A DNA stretch of 64,000 bases from Bacteroidota bacterium. Its GTDB lineage: Bacteria; Bacteroidota; Ignavibacteria; UBA10030; UBA8401. The stretch is from contig DATJPT010000018.1 in assembly GCA_035506275.1 (NCBI GenBank), forward strand, positions 91,278 to 155,277, in the 5' to 3' direction. The notes below the pieces were generated by a model. The model worked only from the letters and a program-made list of their open reading frames with translations. It did not search any database and was not told where the DNA came from. Shown here in pieces: positions 33,280 to 41,896 of the stretch. How positions within the stretch are numbered: position 1 is the first letter of the stretch; every line of letters starts with the position of its first letter. The translations under genes and the position numbers were made by a program.

Positions 33280-36200
33280 ATGGTCCGTAAAGAATTTTTT
33301 AGCGCGATTGTCGCAACCCTTCTACTTGCGTCGTGGATAGCTGTACCACCCGCCCAGGCGAAGGCGAAAGCGGACAAGAGCAGCAACGCCGGTGTCAAGC
33401 CGTTGCACAAAGTCCAGACGAACGATGTATATGCTCCGATGGATATCAACAACATTTTCAATTACTATTCGAACAACGGTGACGGATCCTTCAATCCCTT
33501 TACAACGAGTGACGAAGGTTTCGAATTTCCGATAGGTTCCACCGACGGGACCTGTATTTTTGAAGACGGTCTCGTTTGGACGGCCTTCAAGAACGATACG
33601 CTCTACTGCGGCGGTTCGACCTATAATCACGGCTTACAGGCCGGGAGGATCGTCTCGAATGGGACGGCTTCCAGCCTTGGTGTAGCCGCAAGCGCTTCCG
33701 ATCCGGCGAACAAACCGTACAGGGTTCGGCCCGATATCAGGCCCACCACCAATGCGGATACCATCGCACTTGAGACCAACCTTTTGCAGAATAGTGAAGT
33801 GACGTACATCAATCAGTTCCAGAGCACAAGCGCCTCTGATCTCCTGCAGCAATACTGGAATGATTGGACCAACTGGCCGGCAGCGGAAGGGGCCCCGTAC
33901 ACGGATGTGAACCACAATGGCGTGTACGATCCGGGCGTCGACGTCCCAGGGTTCCCCGGGGCAGACCAGACGATTTGGATGGTTATGAACGACTTGAATC
34001 CGACGAGGACTCTGAATCTGTACTCTTCCAATCCAATCGGTGTGGAAGTGCAACGGACGATATGGGCTTATAACCGGCCCGGAGCGTTGGGGAACACCAT
34101 TTTTATCAGCTACAAATTCATCAATAAGAGCGGCGTTGAATTGGATTCAATGTATGTCTCTCAATGGTGCGACCCTGATCTCGGATTTGCCGGCGACGAT
34201 GCGACAGGCTGCGATACGACAAGAAGCCTCGGCTTTGTCTACAACGGCGAAGCAAGAGATGCAAATTTCGCGAACATCGGACTTCCCCCGCCCTCAGCCG
34301 GATTTGATTTCTTCCAGGGCCCCAAAGTGGCCGGAGCGGCGACCGATACGGCTATTTTCGGCGGAAAGCTTGTTCCCGGTTACAAAAATCTGCCGATGAC
34401 AGCGTTCACATTCTTCATCAACGGGAACCAACAATTTACGGACCCGCAACTCGGTTCGAATGGTCCCGGAGGTACGCAGCAGTGGTATAATTTAATGAGG
34501 TGCAGGGTCAGTACAACGGGCCTGCCGTTTGATGCATCGGTGACCGGCGGCAGCAATTACTGCTATCCGGGCGACCCGGTGACTAACAGTGGACCCACAT
34601 TTATTGGGTCGGGTTCGGTTTCCGCGCCAGCAGACGTCCGCATGTGCCTTAACTCGGGTCCTTTCACAATGGCCCCCGGCGATACGCAGGAGGTTGTTGT
34701 GGCGGCATTGGTTGGCTTGGGTGCTGATAACCTGTCGAGCATCAGCGTGCTGAGGTCGAATGATGACATCGCACAGAGCGCTTACAATGCGTTCTTCCAG
34801 CTCGCAGTTCCGCCGCCTGCGCCGGTGGTACATGTTGCTGCTCTCGACAAAGAAATCGTCCTCTCGTGGGGCGATCCCGTAGCTTCTATCAATACGGAAA
34901 GCGCCGTTTCGAAGGGATATACGTTCGAGGGGTATAATGTTTATCAATATCCCAGGAACAACACGAGCGGTGGAAAACTGATTGCCACGTATGACCTCAT
35001 CGACGGTATAAAGACGATTCAGGATACAGTCTTCAGCGTCCCGTTGGGAACATACGTTGTCACGCCGACTGAATATGGCACGGATAACGGCATTGCCCAT
35101 TCAATCGACCTTACTACTGATGCGTTGACGGGCACTCCGATCGCCAACAACCGTGACTATTATTTTGCTGTGACGGCATACAACTACAATCCGACAGGAG
35201 GCTTGGTCCCTCACGCTCTTGAAAGCTCACCTTCCATTTTGGATGTTCGTCCTCAGTCACCTCTTAACGGCGTGCGTCTCTTCAATAAACCTGGAGATAC
35301 TCTTGCCATTACAAAAACAGGGGCAAGCGACGGCTATGTGATCGCACGGGTTGTCGATCCTACGGTGCTCACGGGCGATACCTACAACGTCGGCTTTGCG
35401 GTTGATAACGTCAGCGGCAATACGTATTGGAACCTGACCGATGCGACCAAAGGGACGACGATTGCTACAAAGCAGGTTCAGTCAAGCGCGGTGACCCCGC
35501 CGCCCGGAGGCAACCCCGGTCCGATCACGACCAACGGCGTGGCCCTCCAGGTCTACGGTCCTCCCCCTGGCATGAACCCTGGCGGTCAGGGCGTAGGCTG
35601 GAATATTCCATCGGGTAAGAGAGACTGGTCAAGCCTGGATGCAGGCGACTACGGTCTTGAAGGATTCAACGTCTCGGGGACAGGCGGTGCCATGGGTATG
35701 GGCCAGGATTGGGGCAATACCTTCGGCGCAGGACAGTCGACCGTGACGCCGGATAAATTGCATAAAGTGCTGATCAAATTTGCGACGATCGACACGGCTT
35801 TTAACATCACCGACCCGACCGACCCGAACGTATCGCAGGCGTACCGGTTCTTGCGACATTCAACGTCTGCCTTCCCGTTCCCCGATTCGGCAACGGTCGA
35901 TCCGCATCCGGGAGCAGGTTATGCTTATCAAGGGAGGTCAGCGGTTCCGTTGGCGGCCTTTGATGAGGACAATAACAACCAGCGGCTCGATGTCGGTTTC
36001 CTGGAGAACAACGCAGGCGGCGGAACGCCGGACGGTAAATACGACCCGCCGTCGACCTCCTCGGGCATCGAAACGACCACGCCGCGCGAGTATCTTTTCA
36101 TCTTCAGCACGCCCTACAGCGCCACGGTGGACAACCCGCTGATTCCGGCGGACATCCTTGATGATGCGTCGCCGATGATGTGGTGGATCGTCGCCGTCAT

Positions 36201-36645
36201 GCGCGGCAGCAACCTCTTCGCCGCCGGCGATGAATTCGAGATCATCCCGAACTACGTGAACAGTGCGGCGGTGACGTTCTCCTTCAAGTCGGTCGCACCG
36301 ACCGATAACCCTGCCGACCAGAAAGCAGATATCGCGAAGATCAACGTCTTCCCGAATCCGTATTTCGGGTTCAACAGGCTCGAAGCCGATAAATACAACC
36401 GTTGGGTCCGCTTCACTCACATGCCGTCCAAGGCGACGATCCGCATCTTCAACCTTGCGGGTATCCTCGTGAGGACGATTGTGAAGAACGACCTGACGCA
36501 GTTCTCAGACTGGGATCTTCTGAACGAACATAAACTCCCGGTAGCAGCCGGCATGTATATCGCGTACATCGATTGCGGCAGCCTCGGCACGAAAACGCTA
36601 AAATTCGCTATCATACCGGAACAGCAGTTCTTAGACCACTATTGA
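33280..36645 (+). CDS. Large secreted protein with T9SS-like C-terminal sorting domain
   Basis: Secreted protein of 1121 residues; I do not recognise a catalytic family. ATG 33280 follows CCAGGAGG and begins a signal peptide (MVRKEFFSAIVATLLLASWIAVPPAQA). Only 31 nt separate it from the receptor stop. The middle contains fibronectin-like stretches (VAALDKEIVLSWGDPV ... YNVYQYPRN) and Asp/Asn-rich turn sequences (DVNHNGVYDPGVDVPG) that could bind calcium. The C-terminus has INVFPNPYFGFNRLE, IRIFNLAGILVRTI and VAAGMYIAYIDC, the three-strand pattern of a T9SS sorting domain, but the end LKFAIIPEQQFLDHY is unusual for type A. Likely a cell-surface or released protein. Confidence 0.85.
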   Translation: MVRKEFFSAIVATLLLASWIAVPPAQAKAKADKSSNAGVKPLHKVQTNDVYAPMDINNIFNYYSNNGDGSFNPFTTSDEGFEFPIGSTDGTCIFEDGLVWTAFKNDTLYCGGSTYNHGLQAGRIVSNGTASSLGVAASASDPANKPYRVRPDIRPTTNADTIALETNLLQNSEVTYINQFQSTSASDLLQQYWNDWTNWPAAEGAPYTDVNHNGVYDPGVDVPGFPGADQTIWMVMNDLNPTRTLNLYSSNPIGVEVQRTIWAYNRPGALGNTIFISYKFINKSGVELDSMYVSQWCDPDLGFAGDDATGCDTTRSLGFVYNGEARDANFANIGLPPPSAGFDFFQGPKVAGAATDTAIFGGKLVPGYKNLPMTAFTFFINGNQQFTDPQLGSNGPGGTQQWYNLMRCRVSTTGLPFDASVTGGSNYCYPGDPVTNSGPTFIGSGSVSAPADVRMCLNSGPFTMAPGDTQEVVVAALVGLGADNLSSISVLRSNDDIAQSAYNAFFQLAVPPPAPVVHVAALDKEIVLSWGDPVASINTESAVSKGYTFEGYNVYQYPRNNTSGGKLIATYDLIDGIKTIQDTVFSVPLGTYVVTPTEYGTDNGIAHSIDLTTDALTGTPIANNRDYYFAVTAYNYNPTGGLVPHALESSPSILDVRPQSPLNGVRLFNKPGDTLAITKTGASDGYVIARVVDPTVLTGDTYNVGFAVDNVSGNTYWNLTDATKGTTIATKQVQSSAVTPPPGGNPGPITTNGVALQVYGPPPGMNPGGQGVGWNIPSGKRDWSSLDAGDYGLEGFNVSGTGGAMGMGQDWGNTFGAGQSTVTPDKLHKVLIKFATIDTAFNITDPTDPNVSQAYRFLRHSTSAFPFPDSATVDPHPGAGYAYQGRSAVPLAAFDEDNNNQRLDVGFLENNAGGGTPDGKYDPPSTSSGIETTTPREYLFIFSTPYSATVDNPLIPADILDDASPMMWWIVAVMRGSNLFAAGDEFEIIPNYVNSAAVTFSFKSVAPTDNPADQKADIAKINVFPNPYFGFNRLEADKYNRWVRFTHMPSKATIRIFNLAGILVRTIVKNDLTQFSDWDLLNEHKLPVAAGMYIAYIDCGSLGTKTLKFAIIPEQQFLDHY

Positions 36646-36710
36646 GAATCGTTTAAGCCAAACATGATAACATTGCAATTTGATAATCTAACATCGGAAG
36701 GAGATATTCA

Positions 36711-37757
36711 ATGAATATCATACTAAAGCGCTTGGCGGGTATTCTTGTAGTGGGTACCTTGCTGCTGACGTCAGCGTTTGCAGGTAATACCAACCGCACA
36801 GGAACGGCAGGCGCTCAGGAACTATTGATACCCATAGGAGCGAGCGGCATTGCTCTTGCGGGAAGCAACGTTGCATTTACCTCCGGGGTAGATGCAGTCT
36901 TCTGGAATCCGGCGGGTTTAGCCCGGGATCCGTTCAGCACCGAAGCATTCTTTTCGCATGAGTCGTACCTTGCGGGCATCGGCGTTGATTACGGAGCGGT
37001 CGGCGTCACGTTCGGCACGACCGGAACGTTCGCCGCATCGTTCAAGTCCCTCTCGTTCGGCGATATCCCGGTCACGACCGAGGACAATCCCGACGGAACC
37101 GGAGCCACATACTCTCCGACGTATATGGTCGGAGGGTTGACGTATTCGAAGAACCTGAGCGACCGTGTTTCTGTCGGCGCTAACTTCAATTTCATCAATG
37201 AGACGATTATGAGCACCACGGCGACAGGGTTTGCCCTCGATGCCGGCGTGCAGTATAACGGGCTCATCGTTCCGGAATTGAAGCTGGGCGTTGCCGTGAA
37301 GAACCTTGGTCCGAATATGACCTACTCCGGTTCTAACCTGCTTCGCCAGGGCTCAACCGTAGGAGACATCCGCGGAACCCAGTGGTATGCAGTCCAGGCT
37401 GCGTCGTTTGAGCTTCCCTCGCAAATGGACGTCGCGTTGGCATACGACAAGAAATTGGGCGAATCGAATGATGTCACCGTGTTCGGGAACTTCGAGAACA
37501 ACAACTACAGCTCGGATGTCTACAAATTCGGGCTGCAGTATTCGTTCAGCAACATGATTTTCCTGCGAGGCGGCTACAACTATGCACCGAACGCACCGAA
37601 AGATCAGACCGGGCAATCCTCCGAAATCTATGACTATACATTCGGAGCCGGGATCAACTATAATCTCGGTGAAGTGAACTTCACGCTTGATTATGCCTAC
37701 GAGCATGTTCTTCTCCTCACGGCGATCAACGTGTTCACGGTGAAGCTCGGTTTCTAA
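36711..37757 (+). CDS. PorV/PorQ-like outer-membrane beta-barrel protein
   Basis: Outer-membrane barrel of 348 residues resembling the PorV/PorQ (UPF0164, FadL-like) family. The signal peptide MNIILKRLAGILVVGTLLLTSAFA is followed by GTAGAQELLIPIGASGIALAGSNVAFTSGVDAVFWNPAGLAR, the family hallmark N-terminus, and by amphipathic strands ending VFTVKLGF. GGAAGGAG lies upstream of the ATG. In the type IX system PorV shuttles cargo from the translocon to the attachment complex. Here it directly follows a gene for a protein with a T9SS-like sorting tail, so a dedicated cargo partner is plausible. A strong terminator follows. Confidence 0.87.
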   Translation: MNIILKRLAGILVVGTLLLTSAFAGNTNRTGTAGAQELLIPIGASGIALAGSNVAFTSGVDAVFWNPAGLARDPFSTEAFFSHESYLAGIGVDYGAVGVTFGTTGTFAASFKSLSFGDIPVTTEDNPDGTGATYSPTYMVGGLTYSKNLSDRVSVGANFNFINETIMSTTATGFALDAGVQYNGLIVPELKLGVAVKNLGPNMTYSGSNLLRQGSTVGDIRGTQWYAVQAASFELPSQMDVALAYDKKLGESNDVTVFGNFENNNYSSDVYKFGLQYSFSNMIFLRGGYNYAPNAPKDQTGQSSEIYDYTFGAGINYNLGEVNFTLDYAYEHVLLLTAINVFTVKLGF

Positions 37758-37778
37758 TCGTTACCATCTGATATGAAC

Positions 37779-37814
37779 AAAAAGGTCGCCCGAGCCTTTC
37801 GGACGACCTTTTTT
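37779..37814 (+). terminator. Rho-independent terminator after the PorV-like gene
   Basis: GGTCG pairs with CGACC, and CCGA with TCGG inside, with one C-A mismatch and a 5-nt loop; five A residues before and six T residues after extend the stem and form the T-run. It lies 21 nt after the stop codon and marks the end of the three-gene envelope operon. It also excludes an apparent start at 37773 for the next gene. Confidence 0.9.
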
Positions 37815-37841
37815 ATTTCTGCAAACGTTGTTCCGTACTCT

Positions 37842-40145
37842 ATGACCACCATGGCGAAACGCAGCATAGCGTTTCTTTTCCTCATCGCCTCCGTCGCGGC
37901 CGCCCAGCATTCTCCGTATTTTCCGCGAAACGGCGCCGGTGCGCTCGCCCAAACGATCCGGGGAATCCAGCACCCGGCTGCTTACCTGGTTGTCGCACTT
38001 GCCCCCGGTTTTGAAGATCGGGCAGCCATAGCCAAGATCAGCGTCGGAAACGGTTCGCACGTCGCCGTCGCCTTTCTCTCCAACGGCGAAGACATCCCGA
38101 GCGATCACAATGGGGAGATGTTCTACCAGCTTGCCTCGCGAAGAAAAGAGGAAGCGTACCAATCTCTCTCAATTCTCGGCGCCGAAGCATATTTCCTGAA
38201 TATCCCTGTAAGCGACATTTCATCCGCCCCATCGTGTTTCCGGCCGTCGCCGTCGCTTTCGCAAAAGGTCTCCGACCGGCTCGATAGCGTCATCGCGCAA
38301 GTCCGCCCGGACGTGATCATTTTGGAAGGCGACCCTGTTGCGGCAGGGAGCGCTTCTTCCCGGCTTGCCTTCGTTCAACAGCGTATTCTCGGAGAGATTC
38401 GAAATAAGAAAAAGAATTCTGCCGGGAGCGTGAAGAGCTTTTATCTCCAAACCATGGATGCGGCCGACGCTGTCGATATTCCGGTCGATCAGAAGGATCC
38501 GGTATGGAATGAGAGTTATGCGGCCATGGCGGACAAGGCCGAGATTCCGTATGCGAGCCTGCGGTTTCATCTTCCGTTGTGGAGAAATTACAGTCCCCAC
38601 CGTTATGCGGAGATCTTCCCCGGGCATTCAAAGGCTTCGCTGCCGCTTGAACACGGTCTTCCCCCGGTAAGCGGGGAATTGAAGGCGCTCTTCCCGGTAA
38701 TTCAATCGATCGGATCGATCGCGCGCATGTCGAACCGGGATCAGCTCTCGGCTCTGCGCGCGGCGATTGCCAGAACCGACGCGGTCATTCAAAGATCGTC
38801 GAAGTCGATGGATCCCGTCGACTCCAGAGTACTCACGACGTGGAAGCTCGGACTGGAAGCCCTCCGATGCCAGGTGCTGGGAGTCAAAATCACGTATACG
38901 GTCAGCGATACGGTGCTCACCCCGGTACAGGTATTTTTCCTCACATTTGGAAAGCTGCCCCTTCCGGCGACAAGCGGTGAGACGCAGATCCTTTTTCCGG
39001 GAACTCTCGAGAAGCAGTGGATCGTCAATGAATCTCAAAAAACGTTTTATGACCTGAAGGACAGCGCGCAGTTCAGGGTCGTCACTCCGCGGTCGATCGG
39101 CTTGAACTCGACCGAGACCCCGGCCGGGTTCGGCGCGTTCCAAGTTCGGGCACCTTTTAAATTTATCGTCACTCATCATGATCCGGACACGGCCCGGAAC
39201 TTCATGTACAGAGAAGAGGTGCCGCTGGTTATTGCACCGTACCGGTCCGCGGAAGTTTTGACTCCTAAAATAGTTTTCGGCCGCGACACGAGTATTTGTA
39301 TCCGGCTGAGAAGCAACGTGCGTGATAAGATGAACGGGTCTCTCTTTACTAACGACCCCGTCGTCTCGGTACAGAAAAGAAAAATAGAATTTCCGGGAAA
39401 GAATTACACCGAGACCGACACGCTGCTCCTTTCATGGAACGATACGGCTCTCACGGCTCCCCATGAAGTGGCGATACTGGCCGGGCCGAGAAATCCCGCG
39501 GGAACATTCGTCGTCGAGCCCCTTTCCGTAAAAACGAAGAATGCTGCAACGGTCGCGGTATGCTCGGTGATCGATCACAGTCCGCTGGAAAGCGCTTTCC
39601 GCCGGCTTGGCATTGCAGCTGTTTCTGTCGATGCCGGAAATCTTTCCCTGAAGTGGCTGTCCGGCGTATCTGCTGTCGTCGTTGACCAGTTTTCGATGGA
39701 TAAATTTTTTGCTGACGGCACTGTTGTTGACTCGCTGGATCAATGGGTCAAGCGGGGGGGAAGGCTGATCGTTCTTCCTCAATTTCAAGGTACACCGGCG
39801 GGTTTGCTTCTTGCCGGAGATATTTCGTTCACACGGTTGTCGGCGGAGGATTGCGCCGAAAAGCTTTTTGTCGATACGACCGCCGGCGTGATGCGATGGC
39901 CGAATAAAATTGAAAGCAAAGAACTTGCCCAGGGCCCCTTCCCGCTTTTTTACAATGACGTGACGGGGGGAAAGGACGGCTCGCTGCCCCTGATGAGATC
40001 CGGGAACCATGTTCTCCTTCTCGAGCAGCCGGACGGCCGGGGAAAAATTTTCTACTGCTCATTGAACCTTTACCCAAGACTTCTTACTATTGACAAGGCG
40101 TCGTACGAACTGCTGGCAAACCTTGTCAGCACGGAATCGGAATAG
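37842..40145 (+). CDS. Secreted PIG-L/LmbE-like protein with C-terminal GATase-like domain
   Basis: Secreted protein of 767 residues. The ATG at 37842 (or 37851) is used because the frame's earlier ATG at 37773 sits in a terminator; it begins a signal peptide (MAKRSIAFLFLIASVAAA). Residues 40-220 resemble PIG-L/LmbE deacetylases (VALAPGFEDRAAIAKI, FLSNGEDIP, SRRKEEAYQSLSILGAE, VRPDVIILEGDP). The zinc-binding AHPDDE motif is replaced by APGFEDR and no later HxxH motif is seen, so deacetylase activity is doubtful. The last 200 residues (DQWVKRGGRLIVLPQFQG ... GRGKIFYCSLNLYP) look like a class I glutamine-amidotransferase-like domain, as in other multidomain secreted PIG-L proteins. Confidence 0.75.
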   Translation: MTTMAKRSIAFLFLIASVAAAQHSPYFPRNGAGALAQTIRGIQHPAAYLVVALAPGFEDRAAIAKISVGNGSHVAVAFLSNGEDIPSDHNGEMFYQLASRRKEEAYQSLSILGAEAYFLNIPVSDISSAPSCFRPSPSLSQKVSDRLDSVIAQVRPDVIILEGDPVAAGSASSRLAFVQQRILGEIRNKKKNSAGSVKSFYLQTMDAADAVDIPVDQKDPVWNESYAAMADKAEIPYASLRFHLPLWRNYSPHRYAEIFPGHSKASLPLEHGLPPVSGELKALFPVIQSIGSIARMSNRDQLSALRAAIARTDAVIQRSSKSMDPVDSRVLTTWKLGLEALRCQVLGVKITYTVSDTVLTPVQVFFLTFGKLPLPATSGETQILFPGTLEKQWIVNESQKTFYDLKDSAQFRVVTPRSIGLNSTETPAGFGAFQVRAPFKFIVTHHDPDTARNFMYREEVPLVIAPYRSAEVLTPKIVFGRDTSICIRLRSNVRDKMNGSLFTNDPVVSVQKRKIEFPGKNYTETDTLLLSWNDTALTAPHEVAILAGPRNPAGTFVVEPLSVKTKNAATVAVCSVIDHSPLESAFRRLGIAAVSVDAGNLSLKWLSGVSAVVVDQFSMDKFFADGTVVDSLDQWVKRGGRLIVLPQFQGTPAGLLLAGDISFTRLSAEDCAEKLFVDTTAGVMRWPNKIESKELAQGPFPLFYNDVTGGKDGSLPLMRSGNHVLLLEQPDGRGKIFYCSLNLYPRLLTIDKASYELLANLVSTESE

Positions 40146-40183
40146 CGGCACTGCCGAGCACAGGACATCAGCGGCGATATTCT

Positions 40184-41128
40184 ATGGCACTCTCCTTCAT
40201 CATTGTCTTGCATCTCTTTGGAGCGGTTCCGGTCAATGCCTCGGCATCGACCATCGGGGGAGAACACCTTCCGTCTTTTTCCGACTCGACGGCGTCCGGG
40301 AGCTTCGTTGTCGATTATACCTTCGGCTCCTTTGTGAATGCATCGTCGTTTTCCGTCGGCTCCGATGGGAGCCTCTTTGTCCTTGATGAAGGGAACAATG
40401 CGCTCATCCAATTCGCTTCCGACGGCTCGACGGTGAAAACGGTCGGAGGAAAAGGATGGGGAAATTTTGAGTTCGACCAGCCCACCGGCGTCTGTTCGTC
40501 GTTCCCCCTCAATATTTATGTCGCGGACTACAACAACCGGCGCGTCCAGCAATTCGACCGGAAGCTCAACTATGTGCAGTCGTTCACGGACCAGAACCTC
40601 CCTTCATCCTACAGCGGAGAGTTCTATCCGAACGCCTGCGGGATCTCCTCCCAGGGGGAATTGCTCATCCTCGAAGCCCAGGGGAAACGGGTCCTGAAGT
40701 TCGACCAGAATCAGAATTTCCAGGCGGAATTCGGCTCGTACTCAGCCGGGGCCGGCGCATTGTCCGACCCCCGCGATATTACGGTTGCTCCGTCAGACCG
40801 CGTCTTTGTGCTCGATGCTCATCAGGTCATCGGCTACGATATTTTCGGCAACTATCTCAATTCGTTCTCGCTGGTCTCTGCCGAGAATCCGAGGGGGATC
40901 AGCAGCACGAAGGATGAGGTGGTCGTCACCTATCCGTCGTCGGTCAAAGTATTTTCGTGGGACGGGAGGCCGCGATTCCAGATCTCTTTGCAGATGGTGA
41001 TCGGTCTTCCGTCGGGGAGCGAGTTCCGCGACGCGGTCCTTGCGCCGGCAGACAAGAACTCCGTTCCCAGAAAAATGATCATATTGACGAACCACGAGGT
41101 GTTGGTCGTCCGGCAAGCCTCGCAGTAA
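40184..41128 (+). CDS. Secreted NHL-repeat beta-propeller protein
   Basis: Protein of 314 residues with a short signal sequence (MALSFIIVLHLFGAVPVNASA). Repeats of NHL/6-bladed propeller type are visible: FSVGSDGSLFVLDEGNNALIQF, NIYVADYNNRRVQQFD, ELLILEAQGKRVLKFD, RVFVLDAHQVIGYD. Such proteins are carbohydrate- or protein-binding platforms; no catalytic residues can be named. It follows the PIG-L-like gene by 38 nt and is probably co-transcribed with it. Confidence 0.75.
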   Translation: MALSFIIVLHLFGAVPVNASASTIGGEHLPSFSDSTASGSFVVDYTFGSFVNASSFSVGSDGSLFVLDEGNNALIQFASDGSTVKTVGGKGWGNFEFDQPTGVCSSFPLNIYVADYNNRRVQQFDRKLNYVQSFTDQNLPSSYSGEFYPNACGISSQGELLILEAQGKRVLKFDQNQNFQAEFGSYSAGAGALSDPRDITVAPSDRVFVLDAHQVIGYDIFGNYLNSFSLVSAENPRGISSTKDEVVVTYPSSVKVFSWDGRPRFQISLQMVIGLPSGSEFRDAVLAPADKNSVPRKMIILTNHEVLVVRQASQ

Positions 41129-41208
41129 GGCTGCGCACCGCCGTCGATTCCGACGGCCCACGCTCCAGTGTAAGGGTCAAATAATGGCAATCCAGCAATC
41201 TGAGTACT

Positions 41209-41260
41209 GACTTCTGTCTTCCGACTTCTGTCTCCTGTGTTCTGACCATTGACTCCTGAT
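41209..41260 (+). repeat. Short degenerate tandem repeat
   Basis: GACTTCTGTCT occurs at 41209-41219 and again at 41223-41233, a 14-nt period, followed by degenerate copies (CTGTGTTCTGACC, TTGACTCCTGA). It lies in the non-coding spacer between the propeller gene and ssb. Function unknown; probably a small sequence expansion. Confidence 0.6.
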
Positions 41261-41267
41261 AAATTTG
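41260..41267 (+). promoter_or_regulatory. Possible Bacteroidota-type -7 element upstream of ssb
   Basis: TAAATTTG at 41260-41267 matches the TAnnTTTG -7 consensus of Bacteroidota, about 105 nt before the ssb start. No clear TTTG element lies about 20 nt upstream, so this is weak. Confidence 0.25.
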
Positions 41268-41371
41268 TTTTTATGCAAAAATTCCCGTATCATTTTCTTA
41301 ATTAATGAATCACCGTCTGCCAGGGGGGCCGACGGAATTTTACCACACTAAACACAACAGGGGGTACTCTT

Positions 41372-41788
41372 ATGTCAAAAAGCTTAAATAAAGTACAGCT
41401 CATCGGGAATTTGGGGAAAGACCCTGAGCTGAAATACACCAGCTCCGGCGTTGCCGTGGCGACATTCTCGATCGCGACATCCGATTCGTGGAAAGACCAG
41501 GAGGGGAATACCCAGGAGCGGACCGAGTGGCACAACATCGTTGCGTGGAGAAAGCTTGCCGAAATTTGCGGCGAATGGCTGAAGAAAGGGAAACGCGTCT
41601 ATATTGAAGGCAGACTGCAGACGCGCAACTACGAGAAGGACGGCGTGAAGCGATACATCACCGAGATCGTCGCCGACCAGATGATCATGCTGGACGGAGG
41701 AGGAGGGCAGCGCTCGACGAACGGCGGCGATGCCGAAACGCCCGTCTCCGATGCCGCGCCGGCAAAAGAGGACGACCTTCCGTTCTGA
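41372..41788 (+). CDS. ssb: Single-stranded DNA-binding protein
   Basis: SSB, 138 residues, an OB-fold protein that coats single-stranded DNA and recruits repair and replication proteins. The N-terminal core ([62 protein letters not shown]) is canonical. The C-terminal tail is short and ends EDDLPF, the acidic tip that binds partners. GGGGGTACTCTT precedes the ATG. It stands alone, followed by a hairpin. Confidence 0.96.
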   Translation: MSKSLNKVQLIGNLGKDPELKYTSSGVAVATFSIATSDSWKDQEGNTQERTEWHNIVAWRKLAEICGEWLKKGKRVYIEGRLQTRNYEKDGVKRYITEIVADQMIMLDGGGGQRSTNGGDAETPVSDAAPAKEDDLPF

Positions 41789-41824
41789 GTAATGGAAAAA
41801 GTTCTTTCTCCTTTGTACATTACC

Positions 41825-41848
41825 ATAGCCCCGCTGCGGCGGGGCTAT
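41825..41848 (+). terminator. Hairpin after ssb
   Basis: A perfect 10-bp GC-rich stem (41825-41834 with 41839-41848) with a TGCG tetraloop lies 36 nt after the ssb stop. The following CGTGTTCATAG is not a clean T-run, so termination may be partial. Confidence 0.55.
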
Positions 41849-41896
41849 CGTGTTCATAGTCCCTCTCACGGCTGATTCCACAATCCTTGACCGCGT

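Noticed and set aside
37773..37841. An upstream ATG that would extend the PIG-L-like protein by 23 residues
   Set aside because: It lies on the intrinsic terminator of the preceding operon and would bury the clear signal peptide that starts at 37842/37851.
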